A program made the position numbers and the translations under genes. From contig JBNGIS010032386.1 of NCBI GenBank assembly GCA_049999725.1, positions 1 to 34,657 on the forward strand: a DNA stretch of 34,657 nt, written 5' to 3'. The DNA comes from Haplomitrium mnioides (Eukaryota; Marchantiophyta; Haplomitriopsida; Calobryales). Shown piece after piece: positions 22,986 through 33,453 of the stretch. Under the pieces are notes generated by a model that was not told where the DNA came from, did no database searches, and saw nothing but the letters and a program-made list of their open reading frames with translations. The stretch's first letter is position 1, and each line of letters begins with the position of its first letter.

Positions 22986-23516
22986 CAACATCCGCTACTA
23001 TGAACCAAAAATGGGCTAATCAAAACAAGAAATATTTTTTTTTGTAAAAAAAATGACGCTTTCAAGCTCAATATCCAAATGAAATATTTGCATGCAAAAT
23101 TGAATGATATTTCTAGTTTTTTGTGAAAAATGTTGAAAGTTTCAAAGCCAATCAAAAGTCCAAAAATTGTGTTTTTTTTTTTACAAAAGAACTTTGATTT
23201 TAGATAGAATATATTCCAGAGCCATAAATTTCAAAAAATTGTTAAAATTAAGTCATTTTCAAATAAGCTTTGTAGTACAAACTTTAGGCATGCATAGATA
23301 TGATGCCACTAAAAAAGTTATTATTTGAAAAATAAACAAAAAGGTTAGAGAAAAACCCAAGTGGGCTAGAATTGAGGGGAATTGGTTTGGAGTTCTAAGA
23401 CACAAAAGCTTCAAAAACCAAACCTTGTGAGGAGTTCACATCTCTTTTTTGAAGTCCAAATAAGAAATGGGCCTTTAACTTTGCTTCACTATTCTTTTTG
23501 TAACTGCTGTTTTTTC
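22986..23516. other. AT-rich stretch, no gene recognised
   Basis: Poly-T and poly-A runs with short frames only. It lies just downstream of the minus-strand ORF relic ending at 23517 and could contain its 3' UTR. Confidence 0.4.
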
Positions 23517-24775
23517 TCAAAAGCATTGTTCAAAAAACACATCTTTAGCCTCACGAGAAAACCATTGAACATGTAATTTGTTTTGGATTTGGAGGTTTTT
23601 CCTCATTAAATGACAAAACTTTGAAGACTTTGGCAATCCAAAGTAGTCTACTCTTTGGGTCGAGTGATGCAACAACACAAATAACATTTTTGCTTTCATA
23701 TCATATAGGTTGCTAAATTTTTGTCTATATCTTGTTTGATGTGAAATGGTTCCTTCTTGCAAGCTAAATGCTCTTTTATAGATTGGTCATCATGTACAAA
23801 GTATACACTCTACTCGAGCCTCTTTCTCTGGTTGGTGAACATCAACTTGAGAGGTTGCACTAACATTTTGAGAATCATTACAAGTGTTTGTAGATTGTGA
23901 AGCTAGAAAAAAAGAATTTTGTTTTGAGTCCTCATCTTTTTTTTCAATGATCTATGGTGCAATCTCTTGCTGAGCAAAGAAAATATCATTCCTTCACTAA
24001 ATATCTGAATATGTAAAGAACTTGTAGTGGTTCTAACTTATGTTGACCAAAATCTTGAGAATAAAGAAATGTCTTTTTTAAAACAATCAAAGCCCTTAGT
24101 GATAACTCCAAAGAAATATTTTGTGATTGAGACTCATTTCTTGAATCATTGTCTAGACTATTATTTGATGATTCCCCTAGTTGCTTTCCATTTCCAAAGA
24201 TTATTGCATTCTTTGTTTGAAGTCCAGCTTGTGTAGAACTTATTCGACGATTTAGTGTTATCAATGGTGATAGTGTATCACAATTAAAATGGAAGCAACC
24301 ATCTAATTCTATACTTTTAGACTTTTGAATAAATATATTTTGATCTTGGACTTTGTCATCTTCATTGGTTGTTGACAAACACACCTCTACAATGTTCTGA
24401 TGATTGTGGCTTGAACGCCAACTAGTTGCCTTCAAGGTGTCTTTGTTGCTCTTGAATATCAAAGGAGGAGATCCGGTTCTGTTGAAACTAAGTTTTGTTG
24501 GAGATTCCAACCTTCATACATGTTGGTCTTGGTGTTTTGAAAATCTCCAAAAGGAGTTAACTTTGATCGCTTGATTGGTAAGTTAGAGATCCTTTGTGTG
24601 CATAAGGTTGAGTCTTAGATCCTATATGCACAAAGAAATCACTCCTAAGATCTTCATCTATTGACTTATTTTGTTCAACAATTGGCATATTTTTTCCAAA
24701 AATATTAGCTATCATATTTGATGCTCTTAGTTTGCCAATGCTTCCCTCATACTCATTTTGATACTCAATGTCCAA
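23517..24775 (-). pseudogene. Decayed minus-strand ORF of unknown family
   Basis: Three consecutive open segments join with minor shifts into about 420 codons. First, 24775-24557 (MDIEYQNEYEGSIGKL...). Second, 24510-23986 (174 codons without a stop in AT-rich DNA, Ser/Asn/Gln-rich). Third, 23985 to 23517, where one TAG (23952-23954) fits CAG. The third segment leads to a better-structured end: MKAKMLFVLLHHSTQRVDYF, then KFCHLMRKNL and HVQWFSREAKDVFFEQ. I recognise no family, signal peptide or membrane segment. It points away from the methyltransferase-like relic at 25098, with an array of palindromic repeats between. Length and framing suggest former coding sequence, but this is inference. 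Confidence 0.45.
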
Positions 24776-25060
24776 GCCAACTTGGACTTGAGAGAGCGCA
24801 CTTGGACTCTAGAGTCTATGTGATCATGGATCTTAGAGTCCTTTGTGTAGGACTATAGAGTTATTGCGAGTATGGACTCTCAAGTCCAAGCTTGCTTGGA
24901 CACTTAGTCCATGAACGCATGGAATCTCAAGTCCAAACTCGCTTGGATACCGATTCCATGTGAGCATAGACTTTACAATCCAAGTGAGCATGGACTCTCA
25001 AGTCCAAGCTCGCTTGGATACTAAGTCTCTATGTGCATTCGACTCAAAGTCTTTGTTTGT
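24776..25060. repeat. Array of short palindromes (about 47-bp unit)
   Basis: Units alternate two imperfect palindromes: GTCCAAGCTTGCTTGGAC-type and GTCCATG-AACG-CATGGA-type. CAAGTCC landmarks at 24881, 24928 and 24999 give spacings of 47 and 71 (47 plus half a unit). The array fills the gap between the two divergent gene relics, and a related array precedes the third methyltransferase-like copy (27470-27620). Confidence 0.75.
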
Positions 25061-25097
25061 TTTTCTTGTCTAACTTGTTTCTTCGTGCTCTGTATAG

Positions 25098-26396
25098 TGG
25101 GACAAAACGTTCAAACGCAGTTGGCCAAAAAATTTACGGCTGCTCATAAAGGGTGAAAGAAATTGAGGGTTGAAGAAGCCCTTGCAGATGAAGACCAACC
25201 CCAACTCTTGATCTTACCCTCTTGCTTTTTTGCTCCATTGCCAAAAAGCAAGAGAGTGGAAGGCAAAGCAGCAAAATGAAGTTGTTGCCCCTCTAATCAA
25301 AGGAGGGCCCAAAGAGCAAAATAAGGACTTAATGTCCTATGTTGATGAACTCAGCATGGCATTTTATCAAGTCCACAGGGAGGCTAATGCTCAACAATTG
25401 AAGGGATTGGTGAAACCTAAATGTTTCACTTTAGCTATTGTTGATATTCCTTACGATTATAACCTTAAGGAATGCAAGCATGATGATTCCAAACCCTTTA
25501 CTAAGGATGACATTTTTGACATGGTTTCTTCTTTTGCGGCTATTACAACTTCAGATTTTTTGTCTTTTGTTATTATCCATTCTTCCCAACAATTTGACAT
25601 TGTCGATGATGCTCTTTTGGAGGTTTGTTGTGCCATTGACCACGATATCTAGTAAGTTGTATTTTATTTTTTTTCATCTGTTAGTTTATCTATTTTATTT
25701 TTCTTTTACTTTCTTTCTTTTGTCTCATATGTTTATTTTTATTACTATAGGAACAAAAACAATATTCCTCACTCGGGTGGTCTCAGAATTGCTCATGCCC
25801 ACGAGTAGTCAATTGTGGGCTACTTGATCAAGGAGAGCAAGTGGAGCATGAAGCTATCCAACTTGCAATCCAATGATGCAAGTGGGCATTCTCGACAAAT
25901 TATGCAAAGTGTTTTCAGCTGCCTAGTTGTTTTGGCAAAGCTTAAACATCTAGGAGATGATCCTCCTCTGAATGTCTACCAAAAGTCTCACGCTTTGTAT
26001 AATTTTCTTATTGACCATTTGTCAACAAAGCAAGATTGGATCTTATATCTTTGCTTTGGGTCCAACATATGCCTTGTATGTGCTTTGAAATTGATGCAAA
26101 ATTGCATCACCGTTGAATACGATAGACGTGAGTCTATCTATATTCCTTATAGAGCTTTCATGATGGCTTCTTTGCCATTTGATGTGACAAAATCACAGAT
26201 TATCTATGCATATCATAATGAGCTTGTTCCTCCTCGTACTACTAGTACATTTGGCAATTTTATTGCAATTTTTGGGACCAGAAAGTCTCGGTAGAATTGT
26301 GTAGCGGCTGTAGATGGTAAAGCTTCACTTTGAATTGATTTAGATGAGACCATTCCTCCTGAAGAGGATATGGTTGAAGTTGTAATATCAAGCTGA
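25098..26396 (+). pseudogene. DNA methyltransferase-like gene relic, copy 2
   Basis: The most complete copy. A probable acceptor (TGTATAG, ending 25097) starts the block, so an upstream exon is likely. A basic N-terminal segment is followed by SYPLAFLL/HCQKAREWKAKQQ and FTLAIVDIPYDY (25443-25460), matching a DPPY-type catalytic motif with one Pro replaced. Then come KPFTKDDIFDMVSSF and SFVIIHSS, and an intron at 25652-25750. Exon 2 ends in WILYLCFGSNICLVCALKL (about 26036-26090) and CITVEYDRRES, matching SAM motif I and the acidic residue of motif II. PY motif before SAM motif is the beta-class N4/N6 amino-methyltransferase order. Defects are a missing base and a TGA in the basic segment, a TAG at the start of exon 2, a TAG at 26292-26294 and a later TGA. 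Function is inferred; the copy is inactive. Confidence 0.65.
25652..25750 (+). other. Intron of methyltransferase-like copy 2
   Basis: A 99-bp GT-AG intron: donor GTAAGTTG, T-rich body, acceptor TTATTACTATAG. Copy 3 has an intron at the same place with near-identical ends, which supports it. Confidence 0.75.
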
Positions 26397-26412
26397 TGTA
26401 TTTTTTGAAAAT

Positions 26413-26418
26413 AATAAA
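26413..26418 (+). terminator. Polyadenylation signal of copy 2
   Basis: AATAAA 17 bases after the final stop, within AATAATAAAG. Copy 3 has the same arrangement at 28938. Confidence 0.55.
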
Positions 26419-26664
26419 GCATTTGTTTCACAAAACATTATTGGGTTGGTCTTCATTCTTATTGCATTTCAAATCAAATTTATGAAGTATTTTCTTGATA
26501 ATTCAATTTTTTTTGCAAAATAATTTTCGAACAAAACATACTGGTTTTTGTAAAAATTAGCAACAAAGCATATGCTAGCATGGAAGCTCTCTTTTTTTTT
26601 ATTTCAATTTTTGTATAAGTTTTCTTTCATCATGAGTTTCTACAAACCCTACTTAGAACGGTTT

Positions 26665-27040
26665 TGGCAGTCCATGCATCCAAGTACTTCAGCAAACTAT
26701 GCTCGCCTAGGCTTTAGTTGTCCATGCTTGTATGGGCTTAAGTGGTCCATGCATGTAGGGGACTTAGCAAACCAAGCGTGTCTGGGCTTCAACTGTCCCT
26801 ACACACACAAGCTTAAGTAGTCCATGTGTGCATAGACTTTAGCAGTCTTTTCACACTTTTGCTTCAACAATCCTCTTGCACCTACACTTTAGAGTTCTAG
26901 TTGAAAGTTCTTGCACGTAAGAGCTTCAACATTCCACGCGCAGCTATGCTTCAACATTCCAAAGTGCTTATGAGCTTTAGTAGTCCCTATATGTATAAGC
27001 TTTAAGACTAGGGTTCAAAGTTCCTACGCGCCTAAGCGTC
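26665..27040. repeat. Degenerate short-palindrome repeats
   Basis: Loose tandem units of about 26-28 bp on the pattern CTTNAGNNGTCCATGCNTG, for example near 26720 and 26750, more diverged than those at 24776. They lie between methyltransferase-like copies 2 and 3. Confidence 0.55.
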
Positions 27041-27469
27041 TTTTTTGATTAAATATATTTCTCATAAAATTTGAATGTTTTCATCAATTTTGGAAATTAA
27101 TAATATCATTGTTAGTTTTGAAAATATTTAACAAAAAAGTTTCTTATACCTTTAATTTACATTCTATTCAATGATGCTTTTCCTTTTTAAAGAAGAAATT
27201 GTAAAAGCAATTTTGATAAATTTCCTATAAGAAGATTTTTTTTAATACAATGTGCACTTGAAATAATCAATTTAGATGTAAAACATTATATTTGTTTTAT
27301 GAACAAATATTACTATCGTCAAATTCATATTTTTTATGCTAAAATTTTAAATTGGTTTTTGTGAACCTCAAATGAAACAGGAACTCAGTAGCGGTTCTTG
27401 GTTCAAAGTAGTGGTTGTTGTGCATGGATATTTTAGTATATGTGTGCATCGACTCCTCACTCATTATGC
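27041..27469. other. AT-rich spacer, no gene recognised
   Basis: Very AT-rich with no open frame of note. It separates two palindromic repeat stretches upstream of copy 3. Confidence 0.4.
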
Positions 27470-27620
27470 GTAGTAACTCTAGAGTCCAAGTTCCCAAGGA
27501 CTCTTAAATCCATGCGAGCATGAACTCTTCAGTCCAAGTGCACGTGGTTTCTTCAATGCAAGCTGGCTTGGACTCTTTAGTCCATGCCCGCATGGGCTAA
27601 ATGAAGTCCATGCTTGTTTA
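27470..27620. repeat. Palindromic repeat array upstream of copy 3
   Basis: Same motifs as 24776-25060: GAGTCCAAG, CAGTCCAAG and GCAAGCTGGCTTGGACT, and TAGTCCATGCCCGCATGGGC. It ends about 70 bases before the acceptor of copy 3, mirroring the layout of copy 2. Confidence 0.7.
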
Positions 27621-27691
27621 CCTTTTTTGCTACATGCTTTTTCATTTCAAAGTTTTCTCCTAATGATTTCTTACTTGTTTTATTTTCTAAG

Positions 27692-28923
27692 GTGATAAAA
27701 CTTTTAAACGGAAGCTTGCAAAGAAGATGAAGGCAGCTGCCAAGGGAAGAAAGAAAATTGGGGTTGAAGAACCCACACATGACCAAGAACAAACCCCAAC
27801 CTTGGTCTCATATCCTCTTGCCTTTTTGCTGTATTGCTAGAAAGCAAGAGAGTGGAAATCTAGGTAGTAAAATGAAGTTGGTATCCCTCTTTGTGAAGGA
27901 GTTGTTGATGAGCATGATGCAAATTTACAATTCTATGTTGATGGACTCAACATAGCGCATTATCAAGTCCACAAGTAGTCCAATGTGAGGCAACTAACGA
28001 GTCTAGTGAAACGAAGAGGTTTCACCCTTGCAATTACTAACCTTCATTGCGGTTACAACCGTAAGGAATGCAAGCATGATGATTCGAAGCCCTTCAGCAA
28101 AGATGATATTTTTGATATGGTTTCATCTTTTGTAGCTATTACTACTTCCGAGTTTTGGTCTTTTGTTATTATCCATTCTTTGCCATTGTTTGAGATGGCA
28201 TCTAGTAAGTCATGTTAAAGTTTTTTTCTTTTCTTTTTTAGTGTATTTTCTTACTCCTTGATTGATTTTCTTGCAATTGCTTATACATTTAATTTTATTA
28301 CTACAAGGACAAAACCAATATCCATCACTCTAGTGGTCCCAAAATTGCACATGCCCACAAATATTGGATTGTGGGCTATTGGACGAATGAGAGAAAGTGC
28401 AGTATGAAACAATTTAATCTGCAATTTGAAGATGCGACTCGACATTCTCGACAAAATATGCATAGTGTGTTTAGTTGTCAGGCAATTTTGGCCTAATTAA
28501 AACATCCACGAGATGATGCTCTTGTGAATGTTTACTAGAAGCTACAAGTGCTTTACAATTTTTTCATTGATCGTTTATCTTCCAAGCAAGGTTGAGTCAT
28601 AGATCTTTGCTCAAGGTCCGGTACATGCATAGTCTGTGCAAAAAAATTAATGCAGAACTGTGTTATTGTAGATTATGATAGATGACAATCCATCTATACT
28701 CCACAAAGAGTTTTGACGATAGCGTCTTTACTATTAGATGTCAAAAGTCTCAAATAGTCTACAAATTACTAGTGCTTCTAGTGATTGAATGGCTATTTTG
28801 GGGATTGGAAAGCCCTGACAAGATTCTCTTACAGATGTAGATGCTCAGACTTCTCTGTTTGTTGATCTAGATGACACTATTGGCCTTGAAGAGAACAAGA
28901 CTAAAGAAGAAGCCGCAAAATAA
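27692..28923 (+). pseudogene. DNA methyltransferase-like gene relic, copy 3
   Basis: Begins after a strong acceptor (TTTTATTTTCTAAG, ending 27691) with DKTFKRKLAKKMKAAAKGRK, then KIGVEEP and PTLVSYPLAFLL, then a TAG. The catalytic region (28018-28200) reads GFTLAITNLHCGYNRKEC, so the PY motif is lost, then KPFSKDDIFDMVSSF and SFVIIHS. An intron (28205-28307) matches that of copy 2. Exon 2 opens with HHSSGPKIAHAHKYWIVGYW and contains VIDLCSRSGTCIVCAKKL (about 28596-28650) and NCVIVDYDR, where SAM motif I is closer to the classic D-L-x-x-G-S-G-T than in copy 2. At least six in-frame stops and some shifts are present. Copies 2 and 3 have decayed at different sites, so together they show both motifs. 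Confidence 0.65.
28205..28307 (+). other. Intron of methyltransferase-like copy 3
   Basis: A 103-bp GT-AG intron: donor GTAAGTCATG, acceptor TTATTACTACAAG. Position and both splice sites correspond to the intron of copy 2. Confidence 0.75.
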
Positions 28924-28937
28924 TGCATTTTATAAAT

Positions 28938-28943
28938 AATAAA
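28938..28943 (+). terminator. Polyadenylation signal of copy 3
   Basis: AATAAA 15 bases after the stop codon TAA (28921-28923), followed by a ten-base A-run near 28957. Confidence 0.5.
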
Positions 28944-29385
28944 GTGTTTATTTTAAAAAAAAAATCAAGTCTAAGGTCTCTTGGATGTATGTGTTTTCAT
29001 TAATGATCCTTGATTTAGATAACATCTAATGTATATGTTATTAAGTTCCTACTTGATGAGATACTGTGCTAGAATAAATGATTTTTGAATAAAACATTGT
29101 GCATTACGTAAGAAGTAAGCAAGGAAGTCCATGTTGGCATGGATGTTTGTGTTCGGACCCTTTACATTTTCAAATAAATAGTCTTCGTAGGAAAGATTTT
29201 TTTTGGTTATCTTTGTATAATATTTATTGCGATCTTAAATTATAAAGTCATCCTTCACTTGAGTCATTTATGTGATTTTCTTTCTAGATTCATTTATGAT
29301 AGTTGCAAGAGATTGATTATGTGCGTGTATATGAGTGCCAAATTGATTTTGATGAAAAGGATCATGTTTGTAAAGACATGTTTTA
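28944..29385. other. AT-rich spacer before satellite B
   Basis: No coding content or clear repeats seen. Confidence 0.4.
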
Positions 29386-32300
29386 ATCCATATCTTCTAA
29401 TATATCTAGACTCTTGTTAACATAACGCCAAGCTTCTAAACAATACTCACTCCAACAAACATATCTCCACATCTTCTAACATGTCTAGACTCTTATTTAA
29501 ATAAATACAAGCTTCTATTATGTAGTCACTCTAACTAATATGTCACTATATCTTCTAATGTATATAGAATCTTGCTAACATATATGCAAGCTTCTAAACA
29601 ATGCTCACTCCAACTACCACATCTCCATATTTTGTAACGTATCTAGACTCTTGTTAAAATATATGCAACCTTCTAAACAATACTCACACTAATTAACACA
29701 TCTCCATATACATGAAAGCTTCTAAATAGTGATCTCTCCAAGTAACATATCTTTATATTTTGGAATGTATATAGACTTTTGTTAGCATATATGCATCTTT
29801 AAGAAAAAACTTTAACTAACAAATCTCCATAAGAATACAAGTTTCTAAACAATGCTCACCCCAACTAACATATCTCCATAATTTGAAACCTATCTAAACT
29901 TTTGTTAACGTATATAAAACCTCCTAAACAATACTCACTCCAACTAGCATATCTCCATATCTTCTAACAGATCAAGATTTATGATAACATGTATACAAGC
30001 TTCTAACATACACTCACTCTAACTAAAAATTCTCCATATCTTCAAACACATCTAGACTCTTGTTAACATATATGGAAGCTTCTCATGTATACTCACTCTG
30101 TTTAACATATCTTATCTCTTTAACTTCTCTAGATTTTTGTTGACATAAATGCAAGCTTCTAACATATACTGACTCTAACTTCCATATCTCAACCTCTTCT
30201 AACATATTTAGACTCTAGTTGACATATATGCAGGCTTCTATCATGTATTCAATCTAACTTACATATCTCCATCTCTAACTTATCTACACTCTTGTTCAAA
30301 AAAATGCAAGCTTTTAACATATACTCACTCTTAATGACATATCTCTATCTCTTCTAACGTATCTAGACTCTTGTTGACATAAATGCAAGCCTCTAAGATA
30401 TACTAAATCTAACTAATATATCTTTGTCTCTTACGACTTATCTAGACTCTTGTTGAAATATCTCCAATCTTCTAACATACACTCACTCTAACTAACATAT
30501 TTTTCAACTTCTTGTAGCATATCTAGACTCTTGTTGACATATATGCAACCTTCTCACATATACTCACTCTAACTAACATATCTATATCTCTTCTAACGTA
30601 TCTAGACTCTTGTTTAACTATATCCAATATATTCACTCCAACCAACATATCTCCATCTCTTCCAACATATCTAAACTCTTGTTGATATATTTGCAAGCTT
30701 CCAATATAAACTCACTATAACAAACACATCTATACCTCTACCAACTTATCTAGACTCTTGTTGATATATATGCAACCGTTCGATATGTACTCACTCTTAC
30801 AAACATATATCTACTCTTTTAAGTTATCTAGACATATAGGCAAGCTTCTCACATTTGCTCACTCAAACCAACATATCTCCATCTCTCCATATCTACATAG
30901 ACTCTTTATAGTATATATACAAGCTCTTTACAAATACTCTTTCCAACTACCATATCTTCATCTCTTCAAACGTATCTAGACTCTTCTTAACATATATACA
31001 AGCTTCTCACATATGCTTTCTCTAGATAACATATCGAGACTCTTGCTGACATATATGCAAGGTTCTAACATGCTTTCACTTTAGCTAATAGATTTGAACC
31101 TCTTCCAACGTATCTAGACTCTTGTTGATATATACACAAGCTTCTCATATGTAGTCACTCTAACCAATATATCTCCATCTCTTTTAATGTATCTAGACTC
31201 TTGTTGACATATATGCAAACTTTGATATGTACACACTCTAGCTAATATATCTCCATCTCTTCTAGCATGTCTAGACTCTTGTTGATATAAATGCAATCTT
31301 CTCACATGTATTCACTCTTACTATCATATCTCCATCTCTTCTAATGTATCTAGACTCTTGTTAATATATATGCAAGCTTTTCATATGTGATCACTCTAAC
31401 TAACATATCTCCATCTCTTCAAATATATTTAAACTCTTGTTGACATATATGCAAGCTTCTCTCATACACTCACTGTAACTAGCATATCTCCATCTCTTCT
31501 AACACATCTAGACTTTACTCATGTTGACATATATTCAAGCTTCTCACATGTACTCACTCTAACAAACATATCTCCATCTCTTCTAATGTATCTGGACTCT
31601 TGTTGACATATTTGCAAGCTTCTCACATGTACTTGCTCTCTAACTAACATATCTCCATCTCTTGCAACATATTTGGACTCTTGTAGACATATATGCAAAC
31701 TTCTCACATGTTTTCACTCGAACATATCTCTATCTCTTCTAACATATCTAGACTCTTATTGACATATATGCAAGCTTCTCACATGTAGTCACTCTAACTT
31801 ATATATCTCCATCTCTTCTAACATTTCTAGACTCTTGTTAACATATATGCAAGCTTCTCACATGTGCTAACTCTAACTAATATATTTCAACCTTTTCTAC
31901 CATATCTTTACTCTTGTTGACATATATGCATTCTTTATCATATGTACTCACTCAAACTAACATACTTCCATCTCTTCAAACATATCTAGACTCTTTTAGA
32001 CATATATGCAAGCTTCTCACATATACTCACTCTAACTAACATATCTCAATCTCTTCTAGCATATTTGGACACTTGTTAAATTCTATGAAAGCTTCTCACA
32101 TGACCTCACTCTCACTAACATATCTCCATCTCTTCTAACATATCTAGACTCTTGTTGACATGTATACAAGCTTCTCACATGTACTCACTCAAAATCAACT
32201 ATCTCCATCTCTTCTAACATATCTAGACTCTTGTTGACATATATGCAAGCTTCTCACATGTACTCACTCTAACTAACATTTCTCAATCTCTTCTAACATA

Positions 32301-32963
32301 TTTAGAGACTTGTTGACATGTATGAAAGCTTTTCACATGCACTCACTCTAACTAACATATCTTAATCTCTTCTAATATATCTAAACTCTTGTTGACATGT
32401 ATGCACGCTTCTCACATATACTCACTCTAGCTGACATATCTCTATCTTTTCTAACTTATATACACTCTTGTTGGCATATATGCATGCTTCTCATATGTAC
32501 TCACTCAAACTAATATATTTTCATATCTTCCAACATATCTAGACTTTTCTTGATATACATCCAAGCTTCTCACATATACTCACTCTAACTAACATCTTTA
32601 TATTTAATTTAACATATCTAGACTCTTCTGTAGTTGAGATATATGCAAGTTTCAAAAATAATACTCACTTTGACTAGCGTATCTCTATCTCTTCTAATGT
32701 ATCTAGATTATTGTTGTTATATATGCAAGCTGCTCACATGTACTCACTTTAACAAACATATCTCCATTTCTTGTAACATAACTAGACTCTTGTTGACAAA
32801 AATGTAAGCTTCTCACATGTACTCATTCTAACTAACATATCTCCATCTCTTCTAATGTATTTTGACTACTTTTGATACATATGCAAGCTACTCATATGTG
32901 ATCACTCTAACTAACATATGTCGATCACTTCTAACGTATCTAGACTCTTGTTGACATATATGC

Positions 32964-32981
32964 AACCTTCTCACATATTCT
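32964..32981. repeat. Target-site duplication of LINE fragment, left
   Basis: AACCTTCTCACATATTCT, an exact 18-bp match to 33112-33129. It is satellite sequence duplicated by the insertion. Confidence 0.9.
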
Positions 32982-33111
32982 TTTTTTTTTTTTTGACCAA
33001 AAGTTAACAGCTTTATTAACTTTCAAGCATCAAAGGAACAACCACGACCAGCAATCAGGCTGAGCGGCAAAAACAGCAACCCATCAATCCCTTTCAGGAT
33101 CAATCCTAGTA
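32982..33111 (-). mobile_element. 5'-truncated LINE 3' end (130 bp)
   Basis: The T-run at 32982-32994 is a poly(A) tail on the minus strand. The rest matches the 3' UTR of the LINE at 14876-15029 (shared GAGCGGCAAAA, CCCTTTCAGGATC and CATCAAAGG). Severe 5' truncation, a tail and an 18-bp duplication are the signature of target-primed reverse transcription. Confidence 0.92.
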
Positions 33112-33129
33112 AACCTTCTCACATATTCT
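33112..33129. repeat. Target-site duplication of LINE fragment, right
   Basis: Exact copy of 32964-32981. The satellite phase resumes directly after it. Confidence 0.9.
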
Positions 33130-33453
33130 CACTATAACTAACATATCTTCATCTCTTCTAACTAATCTAGACTCCAATTGACACATAAACAAGCTTTTTA
33201 CATGTACTCACTCTAACCAACATATCTCCATCTCTTCTAACATATCTAGACTCTACTCTTGTTGACATATATGCAAGCTTCTCACATGTACTCACTCTAA
33301 ATAACATGTCTCCATGACTTCTAATGTATGTAGACTCTTGTTCACATGTATGCAATCTTCTCACATGTACTCACTCTAACTAACATATCTCCATCTCTTG
33401 AAACATATCTAGACTCTTGTTTACATATATGCAAGCTTCTCATATGCACTCAC

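Larger units (their letters stand above)
29386..33453. repeat. Satellite block B (79-bp unit of four sub-repeats)
   Basis: A 4-kb tandem array. Successive TCTAGACTCTTGTTGACATA landmarks at 32143 and 32222 give a 79-bp period. Each unit holds four sub-repeats of 19-20 bp: ACATATCTCCATCTC, ACATATCTAGACTC, ACATATATGCAAGC and ACATGTACTCACTC. It is more regular toward 31-33 kb and more degenerate at 29.4-30 kb. Long minus-strand open frames here, rich in QESRY and RRDGD words, are artefacts of the repeat. Interrupted at 32982-33111 by a LINE fragment. Confidence 0.95.

Noticed and set aside
28957-28966. A-run after copy 3 as proof of retroposition
   Set aside because: The intron is retained and no target-site duplication was seen.
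31114-33364. Minus-strand frames of about 60 residues rich in QESRY and RRDGD words
   Set aside because: They arise from the 79-bp satellite. Their repeats follow the DNA period and they have no independent support.
10485-33453. CRISPR-like array
   Set aside because: The repeats are head-to-tail with no unique spacers, and the genome is eukaryotic.
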